Shown here: positions 50,285 to 62,015 of the stretch, in pieces
How the letters are laid out: each line of letters starts with the position of its first letter
Position numbering within the stretch: position 1 is the first letter of the stretch
NCBI RefSeq assembly: GCF_001625215.2
Contig: NC_030385.2
Location: 34,807,598 to 34,871,597, forward strand
Reading direction: 5' to 3'
Origin: Daucus carota subsp. sativus
Lineage: Eukaryota > Streptophyta > Magnoliopsida > Apiales > Apiaceae
Length of the DNA stretch: 64,000 nt
Program-made: the position numbers and the translations under genes
The notes under the pieces: generated by a model
What the model was told of the DNA's origin: nothing
Seen by the model: the letters and a program-made list of their open reading frames with translations, nothing else
Databases searched by the model: none

Positions 50285-50560
50285 CGGCAACTTGAAGTCA
50301 TATCGACATTGAAACACCTTAACAATATAATTGTTAAAAACATAGTAATAATTATCGTTGCTATATGCATTTAAATACACAGGAAGTCATATCAATAATT
50401 ATCGTTGCCATATGCATCTAAATACACTTGAAGTCATATCGACTTTAAAACACCTTAACAATATAATTGTTATAAAACATAGTAATAATTATTGTTGCCA
50501 TATGCATCTAGATACACTTGAAGTCACATCGACATTGAAACACCTTAACAATATAATGAT
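50285..50560. repeat. Tandem repeats of about 110 bp, about three units, 3' of CYP copy 1
   Basis: Units contain AATAATTATCGTTGCCATAT, GCATCTAAATACAC, GAAGTCATATCGAC and AACACCTTAACAATATAA. The 3' flank of CYP copy 2 (56905-56980) has a single unit, so the array expanded after the duplication or contracted in copy 2. Confidence 0.8.
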
Positions 50561-51330
50561 ACGTAAAACTTGCACATATGCATTATTTAACTATGATTGG
50601 GTATGAGATCATGTTCGGGTTTTTCTCTACACTTTTAAATTTGAATCCCAATTTGTATGCAAATTTTCAAAAAGTGTATAGACTTAATACCAGATTTTTA
50701 ATGTGAAAGTTGAGAATCATGTCACTCTCGGAAGACTTAAAAACAATCATTTTTATGTCCAAGTCTAATTCAAATTGATCGCTCGATAGTCACTTGTATA
50801 TTCGCATGCATATATAGCTTATTATTATTGAAGAGAAATAGAGAAGAACCTGGAGCGAGAGTAAGTTTTAGCAAAACTTCGGCGGGAGAAACACCCAACG
50901 CCGGGGAAGTATGCGCCAAAGATCATCACTATTGCTGTGCTGTGCAGGGTTAGCTGATTTCTTACTTAGTTAATTATCAAGTAGCGAGATAGGCAGGCCC
51001 ATTGCCAAGCCCAATTACTACGGGCCTTATGTCCACCAGCCCAGTCTGAGATAATCCAAATTTTCAAATACTCAAGTTTAAAAAGTATTTCAATCCATCC
51101 TCCGCGACAAATTTGGGTTTTATATGAAAAACTCCATCATTTTTCATATTAAAAATTTTATAGTATATGTTTTTAAAATGTAAGTATTTTTGAAATAAAA
51201 ATAAAACTACTTCAAAAGTCATGGAAAAATATTTACAGCATGTATGTTTGTATATGATATAATTGTCCAATAATTTGTGTTATACAAAATTATGATATTA
51301 TTCATTAAAAAATTGATATCTTATTTTATA

Positions 51331-51587
51331 ATCCCCGTCTCATTTTAGTTGTCACATTGCTATTTTTGTTGGTTGAATTGACTAAGTTTTGACCAAAGAT
51401 TATAAGTGACTCGTTCATTATTTTAAAAACTGAAAATTACATATTAAAGTAGGTTCAAAGTTATCTCTGGTGACTTTTTTTTTATTTTTTCAATTGATAA
51501 TTAATATTAATAAATTCCAGTCAAATTTTGTAAATTTGACCGGCACAAAATCAAATGTGACAACTATACAAACGGATGGCGGGAGTA
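51331..51587. mobile_element. Stowaway-like MITE
   Basis: The left end, CCCCGTCTCATTTTAGTTGT, and right end, ACTATACAAACGGATGGCGG followed by GAGTA, are imperfect inverted repeats of the CTCCCTCCGTC type, both with TGTCACATT just inside. A TA dinucleotide flanks each side. A further CGGAGGGAGTATGAG at 51668 looks like the end of a related copy. It lies between the two duplicated blocks. Confidence 0.6.
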
Positions 51588-51796
51588 GTATAAGAGTTAA
51601 GTTCCTTGATGCTTTGTTTCAGTGGAGTTGGGAGTCCTCCGAGCTCATTCGTAAATAAATGACTGAGCGGAGGGAGTATGAGTTTGTACCTGTACACGAA
51701 GAGGTGTAGTTGAGCATCATATAAACCCTAGAGAAGTGAGAACGCAGGATGACTAGCAATTTCTTTAATAGCTTCGTGTCTTGTAGTATTGAACTA

Positions 51797-52715
51797 CAGT
51801 TGAACCTTTTTAAAGCAATACTCCTCGGACCAGGAAAAAATATTACTTTATCGAATTTCTATATGTTTACAAATTATAATTCATTGTTTTTAAAAACAAG
51901 AATCAGTCACATGCGATGTATTTGATTTAAAATTACTTTTATAATATTTAATCATATGTGAAACTAAATTCATGCATGCACTAGACGATAATAATGTCAT
52001 CCCAAGCGTGTAATCAAAAGAAGCACTTCAAGCAATCAACACTTTAAACAATTACTTGTTACAACATGAGCAAAACATACCGGGAGTTATTTATGCTTTA
52101 CATAAAGTCAATGATGAGGTTAGTTTTGGCCTTGGTGGAAAGAAAAAACAAGCTATTATAGATTCATATTTTAAAAAGAACTGAATTTTGTAATTCATAT
52201 ACATTATGTATATATATAATGGGTCGCGCTCAAGGGAGAACCACTCCTTAAAATAGAACCATAGAACCACTAGGGTTCTGCTGCAGAACCCTAAATTTTA
52301 AATAGATTTTTAGGATCTAAATTTAAATACATGTTTTTTTTCATGTTTTTTCATCGTTGTGTGTGTTCAAAAATAATTTAAAAATATAATCCATAGATAT
52401 TGACATTTTTTTTGTGAAGTTCTGCTGTAGAACCCCAACTCATACTTAAGTTCTGCTGCAGAACCCTTACCCAATAAGGTAAGGGTTCTATGGTTCTTTC
52501 TCTAATGGTTCTCTCTGGAACATGACCCTATATATAATTCATGAATTATTACTTTACATATTACCATGCGCCTTTAATGAATTTCTAAATATTTATTATC
52601 TTATACTTTTAGCAAAAATATTACTTTACAACATTGGCCAAGTTGTAACCGACAAAATTTATTACTTAAGTGAGGTTATTACTTTATCGGATATTAATTA
52701 ATCGAGGTTTAACTG
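51797..52715. mobile_element. TA-flanked MITE, interrupted by a nested element
   Basis: CAGTTGAACC at the left and GGTTTAACTG at the right are inverted and flanked by TA. The inside has ATATTACTTTATCGAATTTC and ATTACTTTATCGGATATTAA near the two ends. It is the same family as 30670-30827 but expanded by an insertion at 52221-52528. No coding sequence. Confidence 0.6.
52221..52528. mobile_element. 308-bp Mutator-like MITE nested in an older MITE
   Basis: The ends GGGTCGCGCTCAAGGGAGAA and CTCTCTGGAACATGACCC are inverted copies, with further inverted pairs inside (AGAACCATAGAACC / GGTTCTATGGTTCT; CTGCTGCAGAACCCT). Perfect 10-bp target duplications TATATATAAT lie at 52211-52220 and 52529-52538. 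Confidence 0.75.
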
Positions 52716-53175
52716 TATGCCTTTCTTCCCTGTACCTGAGTGCTTTAGAAACTCCAAAAAATTATCGAAATGAATTAGAATGATATTGCACCACAAGAAA
52801 CTGAACTTAATTACTGCATCGCTGAACTTAATCACTGCATTACTGGAATTTTTAAAACCGGAAGCAATATGTTGGATTTAGGTTAAGCATGTGCGGCTGG
52901 TTTGAGACCGTCTTCTCATTTATAATCGCTTATCTGAAGTAATAAGTATGTGATTAATTGTTTTATAAAATTTGACTTTATAAAAATGTATAAGATAATT
53001 TCAAAATTACTTTATAACATTTTATAATTATATTGATAAAATATTTATACGCAATAAGTTGTAAAGATCCAAAAAGTTATCCTAACACATAAATTAAAAA
53101 CACATAAATTAAAAGTTAATTTATAATTATAAACAATTTCCCCCATATACTACTTTTAAATTAAGCCACCTATAA

Positions 53176-53523
53176 GAGCAAGCCCAATGCAATTCCTTAT
53201 TTTCAACCCCTAAAATATTATATAATAATGGTTACCTAAAATATAGGAGACCAAAAAGTTGTTTTGCTCCAATGGTATTCCCTATATTGATCCCCTGTAG
53301 CAGTGGTAAATGACAGAAAAACAAGAGGATATATGAGCTGGCGATGACATGGAGAATATAGGGGTTTGCTTTTTCATCCCTCAAATAAGGGGTTGAAATT
53401 TCTCTCACCTAAAATAAATGAGGGATAGGGAGTTGCGTTGGAGTTGTGTTTTTTGTTCTCAATCCTCAAATATTGTCCATGTAGACTAAATATAGGTAAG
53501 GAGTGGGTGCATTGGAGTTGCTC
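53176..53523. mobile_element. Tourist (PIF/Harbinger)-like MITE
   Basis: The ends GAGCAAGCCCAATGCAATTC and GTGCATTGGAGTTGCTC are inverted and flanked by TAA (53173-53175 and 53524-53526), the PIF/Harbinger target. The corresponding place in copy 1 (about 47830-47845) lacks it. Non-coding. Confidence 0.75.
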
Positions 53524-53794
53524 TAATTTACATCTATCATCCCAAAAACCCGAACTATATAGTAGTATGAATGTATGATACTGTTGTTTTCTGAAATCTC
53601 CTGAAAAGGTTCACTTGCTAGTTGCTACTTATTAATAGTCAGCCAATGTCGCCGATTACACAACGAGCTGACCCCGTCAAACTCAGCCACAATTTGCCAC
53701 CAGACTTCCCGAAGACCTGTACTAGAATGTCACTGCTACGTACCTACCTCCCTGAGTCCATACTCCATACTACAAGAGCCTGACAGCCTGCCTG

Positions 53795-53915
53795 GCTATG
53801 ACATATTATCCGCTAAAATATTAATAACGATATGAAATATGATTCAGCTGTCCAGCGACTCCCTCACCGTCTCGACATTCATGAATTCAACCTTCTCCTC
53901 TAATTTCCACCAGCA
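53795..53915 (-). pseudogene. p31comet exon 1 fragment (copy 2a)
   Basis: The minus-strand translation reads EF-NVETVRESLDS-stop-IIFHIVINILA, against EF-NVETAAESLDRCVIYHVVIDVLG of the intact gene. The in-frame stop falls at the Arg-Cys position, so it is dead. Nucleotide similarity is clear at CTGTCCAGCGACTCC and CCGTCTCGACATTC. No other p31comet exon is present nearby. Confidence 0.8.
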
Positions 53916-54529
53916 GGTTGCAAAATCAGTTAATCTTCGGTATGGGGGTCTTTTTATCAGTGGGCTCAGGAAAGATCTTTTTGGTCTTCTGGTCATTTAA
54001 GTTCTAAAAGAACCGGAAAGATACGCAACCAATTAACAAGGGAAGATCTCAATAAAGTTGAGTGATGTTTACATGTAACAAGATACTACAGAAGACTTGT
54101 CTAATGTACTTACTCTTTATAGGTATCAAGTTCAGCTCTTGCAGTTAAAGCACAAATAGTTAGTTTTTTTTCTTTCTGAAATAACTAAACTTATCAATCG
54201 CCAACTTTAGCTTGAATTGCCTCTGCAACTTAAGCAAATAAGTCAAGTATGAATCTGACTTCATTACTTATCTACTTCAACTTCTACATACAATTTCACG
54301 TATTGTAATATTAACGCGACTCAATCTGCAAAACAAAATCTATCGTTTTACTGTCAGGCAAACAAGTTCAACATTTAAATACAGCATCTGAGACTGCAAC
54401 TAAGATTAGAACGCATCTGAGACTGCAACTAAGATTAGAACATATAAGTAGGAATATGTTAATGTTAACAGATGGAAGTGGGTGCAATTAAGATTAGAAC
54501 ATATAAGTAGGAAGTGGCTATGACATATT

Positions 54530-54620
54530 ATCCGCTAAAAATATTAATAAATATAATTCAGCTGTCCAGCGACTCCCCCACTCTCTCTGACATTCATGAA
54601 TTCAACCTTCTCCCTTAATT
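54530..54620 (-). pseudogene. p31comet exon 1 fragment (copy 2b)
   Basis: A further copy of the same fragment with GATATAATTCAGCTGTCCAG-type sequence (AATTCAGCTGTCCAGCGACT) and CTGACATTCATGAATTCAAC. It also carries disabling changes. The following 160 bp continue to match copy 2a and copy 1, showing a local duplication within copy 2. Confidence 0.75.
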
Positions 54621-55294
54621 TCCACCAGCAGGTTTCAAAATCACTTAATCTTCGATATGGGGGCCTTTTTATCAATCGGCTCAAGGAAGAACTTTTTGGT
54701 CTTTGGAAGCCCGAGTGATAATGAAAATACTCAGATCTGTTTCCCCATGAAAGCAAATCAATGTAACAAAGTTGCGTATATATTCACTTCAAGGCATACC
54801 TAATTACCAACCAGAGTATTTAACAAGCTCGCTACTGCACCTGATGGGAGCGGCTGTATTTAAAAGAAGATGACAGCAAACCTGCCAGAGTACGACAACC
54901 GAAAGCATATCTCTCACAAGCACGACAGCTGAGAGCATAAACGTCAAGTTGATGAGGACACCCTTACCAGAAAGGGTGTACATAGGTATGCATTAAACGA
55001 GATGTGCATAGGTAAGGTTTAGAGATGGTCCATATGCCTTCTACAGATCTTTATGTTCTCAAAGAGTAGCTACCAATTGCTAAGTTCTCAAACAGTATAA
55101 ACAACTCTTCCCACGAAAGATATTTTAAAGTGTTACAAATAGAAAGTAAAACAAAATCAGTCAATATGATCCAAGCGGTGCTGCATTAACTGCAAGATGT
55201 ACTTGACTTCTTGAGTAAGGATCAGAACTGCTTTATATATTGCTACCAATTGCTGATTTCTTAAACATTTTATACACAAAACAAAACCTCCAAG

Positions 55295-56818
55295 ATGGCT
55301 ATCAATACAGCTATGAACCTTGTCTTTCTCCCTCTGTCCATAGTAATATTTCTCTACTTCTGTATAATTTGCATACGCAAAGCTCCTTTGTTAACCAATT
55401 GGCCCCTTGTGGGCATGACACCCGGCTTGCTTAAGAATGCTCATAGAATACACGACTTTGTTACATGCCTTCTTCAACAAAGCCACCATAATTTTCAATT
55501 CTATGGACCTTTTCAAGCAAACATGGACTTGCTTTTCACTTGCGATCCTGCTAATGTTAACTACATCCTGAGCAAGAATTTCACCAATTATCCCAAAGGC
55601 CCTGAGTTTGGAAAGATTTTTGATATTCTTGGAGAGGGGATCTTTAGTTCAGATGGCCATCTTTGGGAAGTTCAACGCAGAACTACCTTGTCAATCTTCA
55701 ATCATGCCCAGTTTTATGATATGCTACAAAAGACCGTGGGGGAAAAGATAGAAAAAGCACTGATTCCACTACTTGATCATGTGTCTAAGCATGGAATCGA
55801 GGTGGATTTGCAGGACATATTACAGAGACTTGCTTTCGATAACATATGTTCCTTGCTTTTAGACCATGACCTACAGAGTCTCTCCCTTGATTTACCGTAC
55901 ATTCCTTACCAGAAGGTTATCCCAGATGTTGAACAGGCGCTGCTTTATAGACACTTAGTTCCTGAAAGCATTTGGAAGCTACAAAGATGAATTGGATTTA
56001 GCACAGAAAAAAGTCTAAGCAAAGCTCGGGAAACTATTGATGAATTTATATATACATGCATATCCATGAAGCGCAAACAAGTGGCACTTAAAAATTCTGA
56101 TCACATATCTGCAGAATTAGATCTGTCAGCAGCGTACATGGAATTAGCATACAAGGAAAACCCGGAAAATCCTGATAAATTTTTCAGGGACGCTTTGGTT
56201 AATATGATGGTTGGTGCGAGAGATACAACTAGTACAGCACTTTCTTGGTTTTTCTGGCTTCTTTGGAAAAACCCAATAACAGAATCTAAGATTCTACAGG
56301 AGATCAAAACAAATTTCAATACAGAAGATCTTAAAAGTTGCAATCTTTTTAAGAAAAGGGAAGAGATGCATAAACTGGTTTATCTGCATGCAGCCTTGTG
56401 CGAGTCTTTAAGACTCTTCCCTCCAGCTCCTTTCAATCACAAGGCTCCAAAACAAGCAGACGTTCTTCCAAGTGGCCATCGGGTGGGCAAAAACTCAAAG
56501 ATCGTGTTGTCTTTTTATTCGATGGGAAGAATGGAAGGCATATGGGGAAAAGATTGCTTAGAGTTCAAGCCAGAGAGATGGATAACTGAAAAAGGAGGGA
56601 TTAAACATGAACCTTCATACAAGTTTACGGCTTTTAATGCAGGGCCAAGAGCTTGTTTAGGAAAGGACATGGCGTTCACTCAAATGAAGATTCTTGCCAC
56701 GACTATCATACATCGTTACAGTATTCAGGTGGTTACAGGTCATCCTATAGTCCCAAAAGATTCTGTTGTTCTGGAAATGAAATATGGATTGAGAATCAGG
56801 CTGGAAAAAAGAAGCTGA
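55295..56818 (+). pseudogene. CYP96A-like P450 with single in-frame stop (second tandem copy)
   Basis: Intronless, 508 codons, colinear with the P450 at 48656. The only disabling lesion visible is TGA at 55988-55990 (codon 232), where copy 1 has TGG (Trp232). The frame is unchanged after it and reads IGFSTEKSLSKARE onward to a normal stop. All P450 motifs persist: GARDTTST, ESLR, FKPERW and FNAGPRACLG with the heme Cys. By eye the first half differs from copy 1 at roughly one residue in ten and the second half less. The intact remainder implies a recent loss, an allele-specific nonsense change, or a sequencing error. The product would stop before the I-helix and heme loop, so it would be inactive. 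The promoter differs from copy 1 (no LTR-like insert). Confidence 0.88.
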
Positions 56819-57190
56819 GGGCAAGTAATTGCATCACAAGAATGAACCAAGAATGAACCACTTGTGCTCTATGTCACAATCTAGTCGTAATATATATATA
56901 TAGAACTATCGTTGCCATATGCATCTGGACTCACTTGAAGTCCCATCGACATTGAAACGCCTTAGCAATATATTGATATGTAAGACTAGCACAAATATGT
57001 GTTTGAAATAAAATGGCTAACATACACCAAGGGCGGTGTATGAGTGCTGTAGCATATTGATATATTTCCTTTTCCCTCAACTGCACTTGTTTCCTTTTCC
57101 CTCGACTGCATTTCAAATCATTTGTATGTATACAATATTTTAGAAAGTGTATAAACTTTATACTAGTTTTTTAATGTGAATGTTGAGAAT

Positions 57191-57397
57191 TGTTAGAATA
57201 TGATTCTAGTAAGCCCCCTCCTAACACCTTGAGGTTTTAGGAGAATTGGTCACTTAACATGGTATCACAACTTAGGCTTGCGGGAATCCACTCTCGACCC
57301 ATAAATAGGCTTTCGAGCGAGGGGAAATGTTAGAATATGATCCTGGTAAACCCTCCTCCTAACACTTTGAGATTTTAGAAGAATTGATCACTTAACA
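57191..57397 (+). mobile_element. Complete TRIM (miniature LTR retroelement)
   Basis: LTR1 57191-57259 and LTR2 57328-57397 are about 69-70 bp, begin TGTTAGAATATGAT and end CACTTAACA. Directly after LTR1 is a primer binding site like initiator tRNA-Met (TGGTATCACAACTT). A purine run (GCGAGGGGAAA) precedes LTR2. 5-bp target duplications AGAAT lie at 57186-57190 and 57398-57402. It has no coding capacity and depends on other retroelements. Confidence 0.92.
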
Positions 57398-57402
57398 AGA
57401 AT

Positions 57403-58084
57403 CATATCACTCACTGGAGACTTAACGACAATCATTTTTATGTCTAAAGTATAATCCAAATTAATAGCTCTATAATCACTAGCTTATTATTATTGAAAAG
57501 AAATAGAAAAGAACCTGGAGCGAGAGATAGAAAAGGACCTGGAGCGAGAGAAAGTTTTAGCAAAAATCTTCGCGGGAGAAACACCCAACGGTGGTGAAGT
57601 ATGCGCCAAAGATGATCAGTATTCACTATTCACTATGGCTGGGCAGGGAGTTGATTTCTTAATTATCAAGTAGCGAGATAGGCAGGCCCATAGCCAAGCC
57701 CAAATAAATTTGAATTGACTTTGTGAAATTACTACGGGCCTTATGTCCACCGGCCCTCTCTCAGATAATCCAATTTTTCTAATTCTCAAGTTAAATTAGT
57801 TTCATCCATCATCCACCGACAAATTTGGTTTATATGTAAAACTCCATTATTTTCTATAAAAACTTTTGTAATACAGTATTTGTTTCCAAAATAAGTGTTG
57901 ACAATGTGAGTTAAAAAGTCAAACTACAAATATTAATATATTATAAAAGGAGATATTTGATATTAATAATAGACATATGGTCTACAACACATCAATGATA
58001 ATAACATATGTCTAACGAATCTTATAAATACATAAATTAAATTGTTCTACCAATTTTTTTTTCTGGCTAAATATATGAATCTAA
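57403..58084. other. End of duplicated block and AT-rich spacer
   Basis: The 3' flank of the second P450 continues to match 50700-51210 until about 57920, including GAACCTGGAGCGAGAG, which is itself locally doubled (57512 and 57537). Beyond that there is AT-rich sequence without features. Confidence 0.5.
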
Positions 58085-58800
58085 TCTATATAATACTATA
58101 TTATAATAAGCCAACCTGGATATAATTTGTAATTCAAGGTTTTAGTTATATTTTTTGGTTTGGTGCTCTCCTTTTGGTACTACAAATCTACAAATATGGA
58201 GTCTATTAGTCTTACATTATTAAACAGTTTCAAATACTAAAAACACTCATAACAATACATTATCATATAATATTTCATTAAAAAATTTTAATGATGTTAC
58301 ACGTATACAATTTTGAATATCTATTTTTAACAAGAATCTTCATATAGCTTTTTTAACTTTAACGTGTTCTATTTCAATATAAACACGAACCATTACATAA
58401 CTCTTTTCAACTCTAATCTTAAAAGTTATTGTTGTAAAAAAAATCAAGATTACAAAATTATGTTGAAATTCGATTGATTGGATTAGCGGATCTTTCAAAA
58501 GTATTACACGATCGGCTATGTTTGGAAAAGATTTGAATTTTTTGATTTTTTTTATTTTTAAATCTACGTGTACTAAATTCGGATTAAATGTACTAAAATC
58601 CTAATGTGTATATATATATTTATTCGGGTTTGTCCATTTTCAAGTAAACGGGAGAAAATATAGTCAGTTGAATAATATAATTTAATGAAAATTCAATTCA
58701 TTAATACTAAAATACTAATAAAATGATGTTAAAATTTAAATTATAAATAATAAATTACGAATTATATACCCGCCCGTACTTTGCACGAGTTAAAGGCTGG
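58085..58800 (+). mobile_element. Non-autonomous Helitron (716 bp)
   Basis: Starts A|TCTATATAATACTATATT (58085) and ends CCCGTACTTTGCACGAG hairpin-like, TTAAAGGCTGG then T (CTGG at 58797-58800). TC...CTRR between A and T fits the Helitron rule. The stem has decayed. No coding sequence. Confidence 0.6.
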
Positions 58801-61800
58801 TATACATAAATTAAAGACATGGATCCTTAATGATAATAGACTAAGAAATTATCGATAAGACTATTTAAAAAGCAAAAAACTGTGGCATTACAATTAACTA
58901 GTTAAATTGTAATCGGTTCATTCCATAGGTAATTTAACGATATTCTTAACTAGTTAATATATTTTATGCTTACTAAATAAATGGCAATATTTCTCTCACA
59001 ACATTTGTAATAGTCGTTTTTTTTTTGTTATAACATTTGTAATAGTCTTAATTATGAATGATTGGCTAAATTAGACTGGTAAAATATTACGTAAAGTTTG
59101 TCCAACTTGTAGACATTTACATACCGGCTATATTTTAAAAATGCTATATTATACTTGCTTCAAGTTGTTCTAAATAAATTTAATATGATAGCAGATGATA
59201 TGAAATTTTGCCGACTATGTCAAATATTCATCAGGATGTATAAAGCCCTTGTCACGGGGAGAGAAAAAGGAGCTACTTCTGCTTTTCTTGATCCGTTTGC
59301 GTAAAAAAGTAAGAAATATTTTTAAAAGTCGTGAAAAAAAAATTGGAAGTAAAAAATGTTAGCTTCTTTTTACAACTTCTACATCTTTTCCAAACACTTT
59401 AACAACTTATAATTATTAATCTTTTTTTTACTTCTACCCCACTTCCTTACTTTAAAGCAATAAGTCACTTATTTTAAGTTAACGCAAACAGCCTCGTAGT
59501 GATAGACAACAAGTTTTCATTGGAGTTAGATTTTTTTAACCCAGTCTCAATAATTTTTATTTATAATATATATATGACTAAGAATTTCATAAGTAGATTG
59601 GAGATGCTCCATCTACATAAATTGTTCTAATCCCAAACATAAACAGCAGGAATATAAAGCACACTGACACAAAAATCTCCTGCCGGATTTCCCCTGCGAT
59701 TAAGGAACAAGAAATGGGGTTAAAGTCAAGGATTCAAACAGACTATTAGATTTTGCATTCAATTATATATGTTAGGTATACTCCCTGATGGATTTCATCT
59801 CCATATTCGATGTCGTCTCAATTATTAAAGTTCTTGCAGTAAATTTAAAGGCCATGCATATTAGCCGCTCCTATAGCTATCATGTGTCGATGAAACATGC
59901 ATGCATGCACATGTTGGTAACGTTTGTCTTGTTTTGTTTGGTTGAATATCACACTTGATGAGTTTCTTAGAAATTGTAATGGGGGCTAGAATATGGAGAA
60001 GATAAGGTGAATGGAGGGTGGAGAAGGAAGCGATGTGAAAGGTTAATGTAAAAGATGGATCTGTGTGCAGGTAAGAAGATCAAAATGCAGAGCAGGGCTG
60101 GTGTTAGTGCATGTGCTAAGGGTCAAACAAGATCTCCTATTTTTTGGATCTCAATTCACCACTTCCAGCACCAAATAAACACTTTCTGTGCAAATATATC
60201 ATAACATACATTGGGGATGAGTTTGGGACGACTAATAGAGTGAATTTTGGACGTCCATTATGGGATAATTAATATTTTCATATTCATATTAAATTATGAG
60301 AATATTGAAGGTGATGAAAAGTCGAATTTGAGACATTCACCAAGCATGAGTTTAGATATCATTTTGAGAACCGGTCCGTTCAAAACTCTGACATAATTAG
60401 ATTCATTTTGCACGAGTTGAAGAGTGAATATCATACGTATCTCTGAAACATTAACGTATACGTGTCATATTATATTATAAGAATATTTAGGATGCTGGAT
60501 AGTCAAACTTGAAAATCTTATCAAACCTGATAACTAATATTGATAACAAGTCCATTTAAAACATTAAGACTTAATTCTTACAGGCAATTTTGCATAACAC
60601 TCCCAAATAAATGGTTATTTAAAAAATATTACTTGTTGTATGGTAAGTGACAATGTAGTCGAAAAGTGGATTACACATCATTTCGGACATAAACTTATCT
60701 TCTTTTTGATGATTTTAGAATGAAAAATAAAAATTTGTTTTCAAAAATTTTCTCAAATCTTAGTAGGTTGTATATGATTGACTAGATTCACACTAACAAT
60801 GATGAAATCACCTTATACACATAAACCACTCGATTATAATCATTTATTTATTTTTTACGTCATTTATAAAAAAGATTGAGACAGAATTTAAATATTCTGT
60901 TGGAAATAATGAGTAATCCAACTCTAATCCCCGTAAAGGTCCAAAATTACACCAAATTGGGCCCAAAGCCATATGCATCTACTGGAAAAAAAATTCACCA
61001 AGGTAACAAAGATCACTAAAAAGTCATAATTAATTCTTCCCGGAATTATTATGGGGTTGTTTGACACAAGAGATTATAATCGAATAAGAAAAAGTCTTAT
61101 TATTGCATGGACGATTAGCGCCGACAATTTCAGGTATCGGGCAGGGCTCGGCCGCTCGGGTCAATACCTAACTGAACCCGACCCGCACTACACGCGGGTA
61201 ATCTGAACCCGACCCGACCCATAATATTTATTAATAAATTTTTTTTTAAAATAATAAACAAATGTTATTTTAATTCAAATAAATTAATTTTTATTAAACT
61301 TAATAATTTTTTATTAAATATTACAAATATAATATAAATTTATATAATATTTGTATTATATATTAAATTTTGGGTAATCCGAATTCAACCATAAAATGAT
61401 CCCTTTTTCGGGTTGATTTAAGATGAACCCGAATTCGACCCGAATCCGAAAAATTTCAACCTAAATTCATATTTTAGGTGTTGAATTGGTGTAGAGTTAT
61501 TTGATTTGGTCCAATATTGTCAATTCTACGGACGATCATTTTGGTCCAATATTGTCTAAGCCTACGGGCGACCACGTACAACATATACCTCTGTAGTCTG
61601 TACAATACGGTGCGCGCAATCACGCACAAAGACGAGCCACACAGGAACTTGAAATTCATTTAAGAGTAATATATTAAGCAATCAAATTTACGAGCAAGGG
61701 AGAACCGGAGAAGCAATCGAATTCATGCAGTTTGTATTATGCAAATAATGCAGTAATTTGGATTAATATATAAGTATTATTTTGCATCGTACTAATAGTG

Positions 61801-62015
61801 TATCTACCACATATATATTACTAGTATTAGATTATTGGTGGACAAGAATCTAGCTCGTGATTTAAACAGCATTCAAATAGATTGACACAATCCTATTCTT
61901 GTTTCGGATGATGTTAATTTGTGGGTCCTATGTGGATATCCTTTCTGATTTTGTCATTCTTTTAGGTTTATTTACTTTTTCATGTTGTAAGATTTTCTTT
62001 TGTTGGAAACAGTTG
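58801..62015. other. Intergenic region, no recognisable gene
   Basis: About 59270-59495 resembles the hAT-like MITE at 43289-43713 (AGCTTCTTTTTACAAC; CAATAAGTCACTTATTTTAA; GTTAACGCAAAC). About 61130-61460 is a CGGGTC/GACCCG-rich inverted-repeat element of the hAT-like type. 61500-61580 has a short direct repeat (TTTGGTCCAATATTGTC twice). The rest is AT-rich with nothing I can support. Confidence 0.5.

Larger units (their letters stand above)
47440..51210 (+). repeat. Segmental tandem duplication, copy 1 (contains intact CYP)
   Basis: Colinear matches to copy 2 (52780-57920): AAAACCGGAAGCAA(C/T)ATGTTGGAT near 47530/52855; CCAGACTTCCCGAAGACCTG at 47970/53701; the whole P450 gene; and the 3' flank through GGAGAAACACCCAACG and AACTCCATCATTTTT / AACTCCATTATTTTC. 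Limits are approximate because both edges decay. Confidence 0.85.
52780..57920 (+). repeat. Segmental tandem duplication, copy 2 (contains disrupted CYP)
   Basis: Homologous to 47440-51210. It is longer because it gained a Tourist-like MITE (53176-53523), a second local duplication of the p31comet-fragment/upstream segment (53795-53990 and 54515-54780), about 350 bp of unique DNA at 54780-55140, and a TRIM (57191-57397). Confidence 0.85.

Noticed and set aside
55988..55990. Readthrough or selenocysteine at the TGA of the second P450
   Set aside because: Plants do not use selenocysteine, no readthrough context was recognised, and copy 1 has Trp there. A nonsense change is the simpler explanation.
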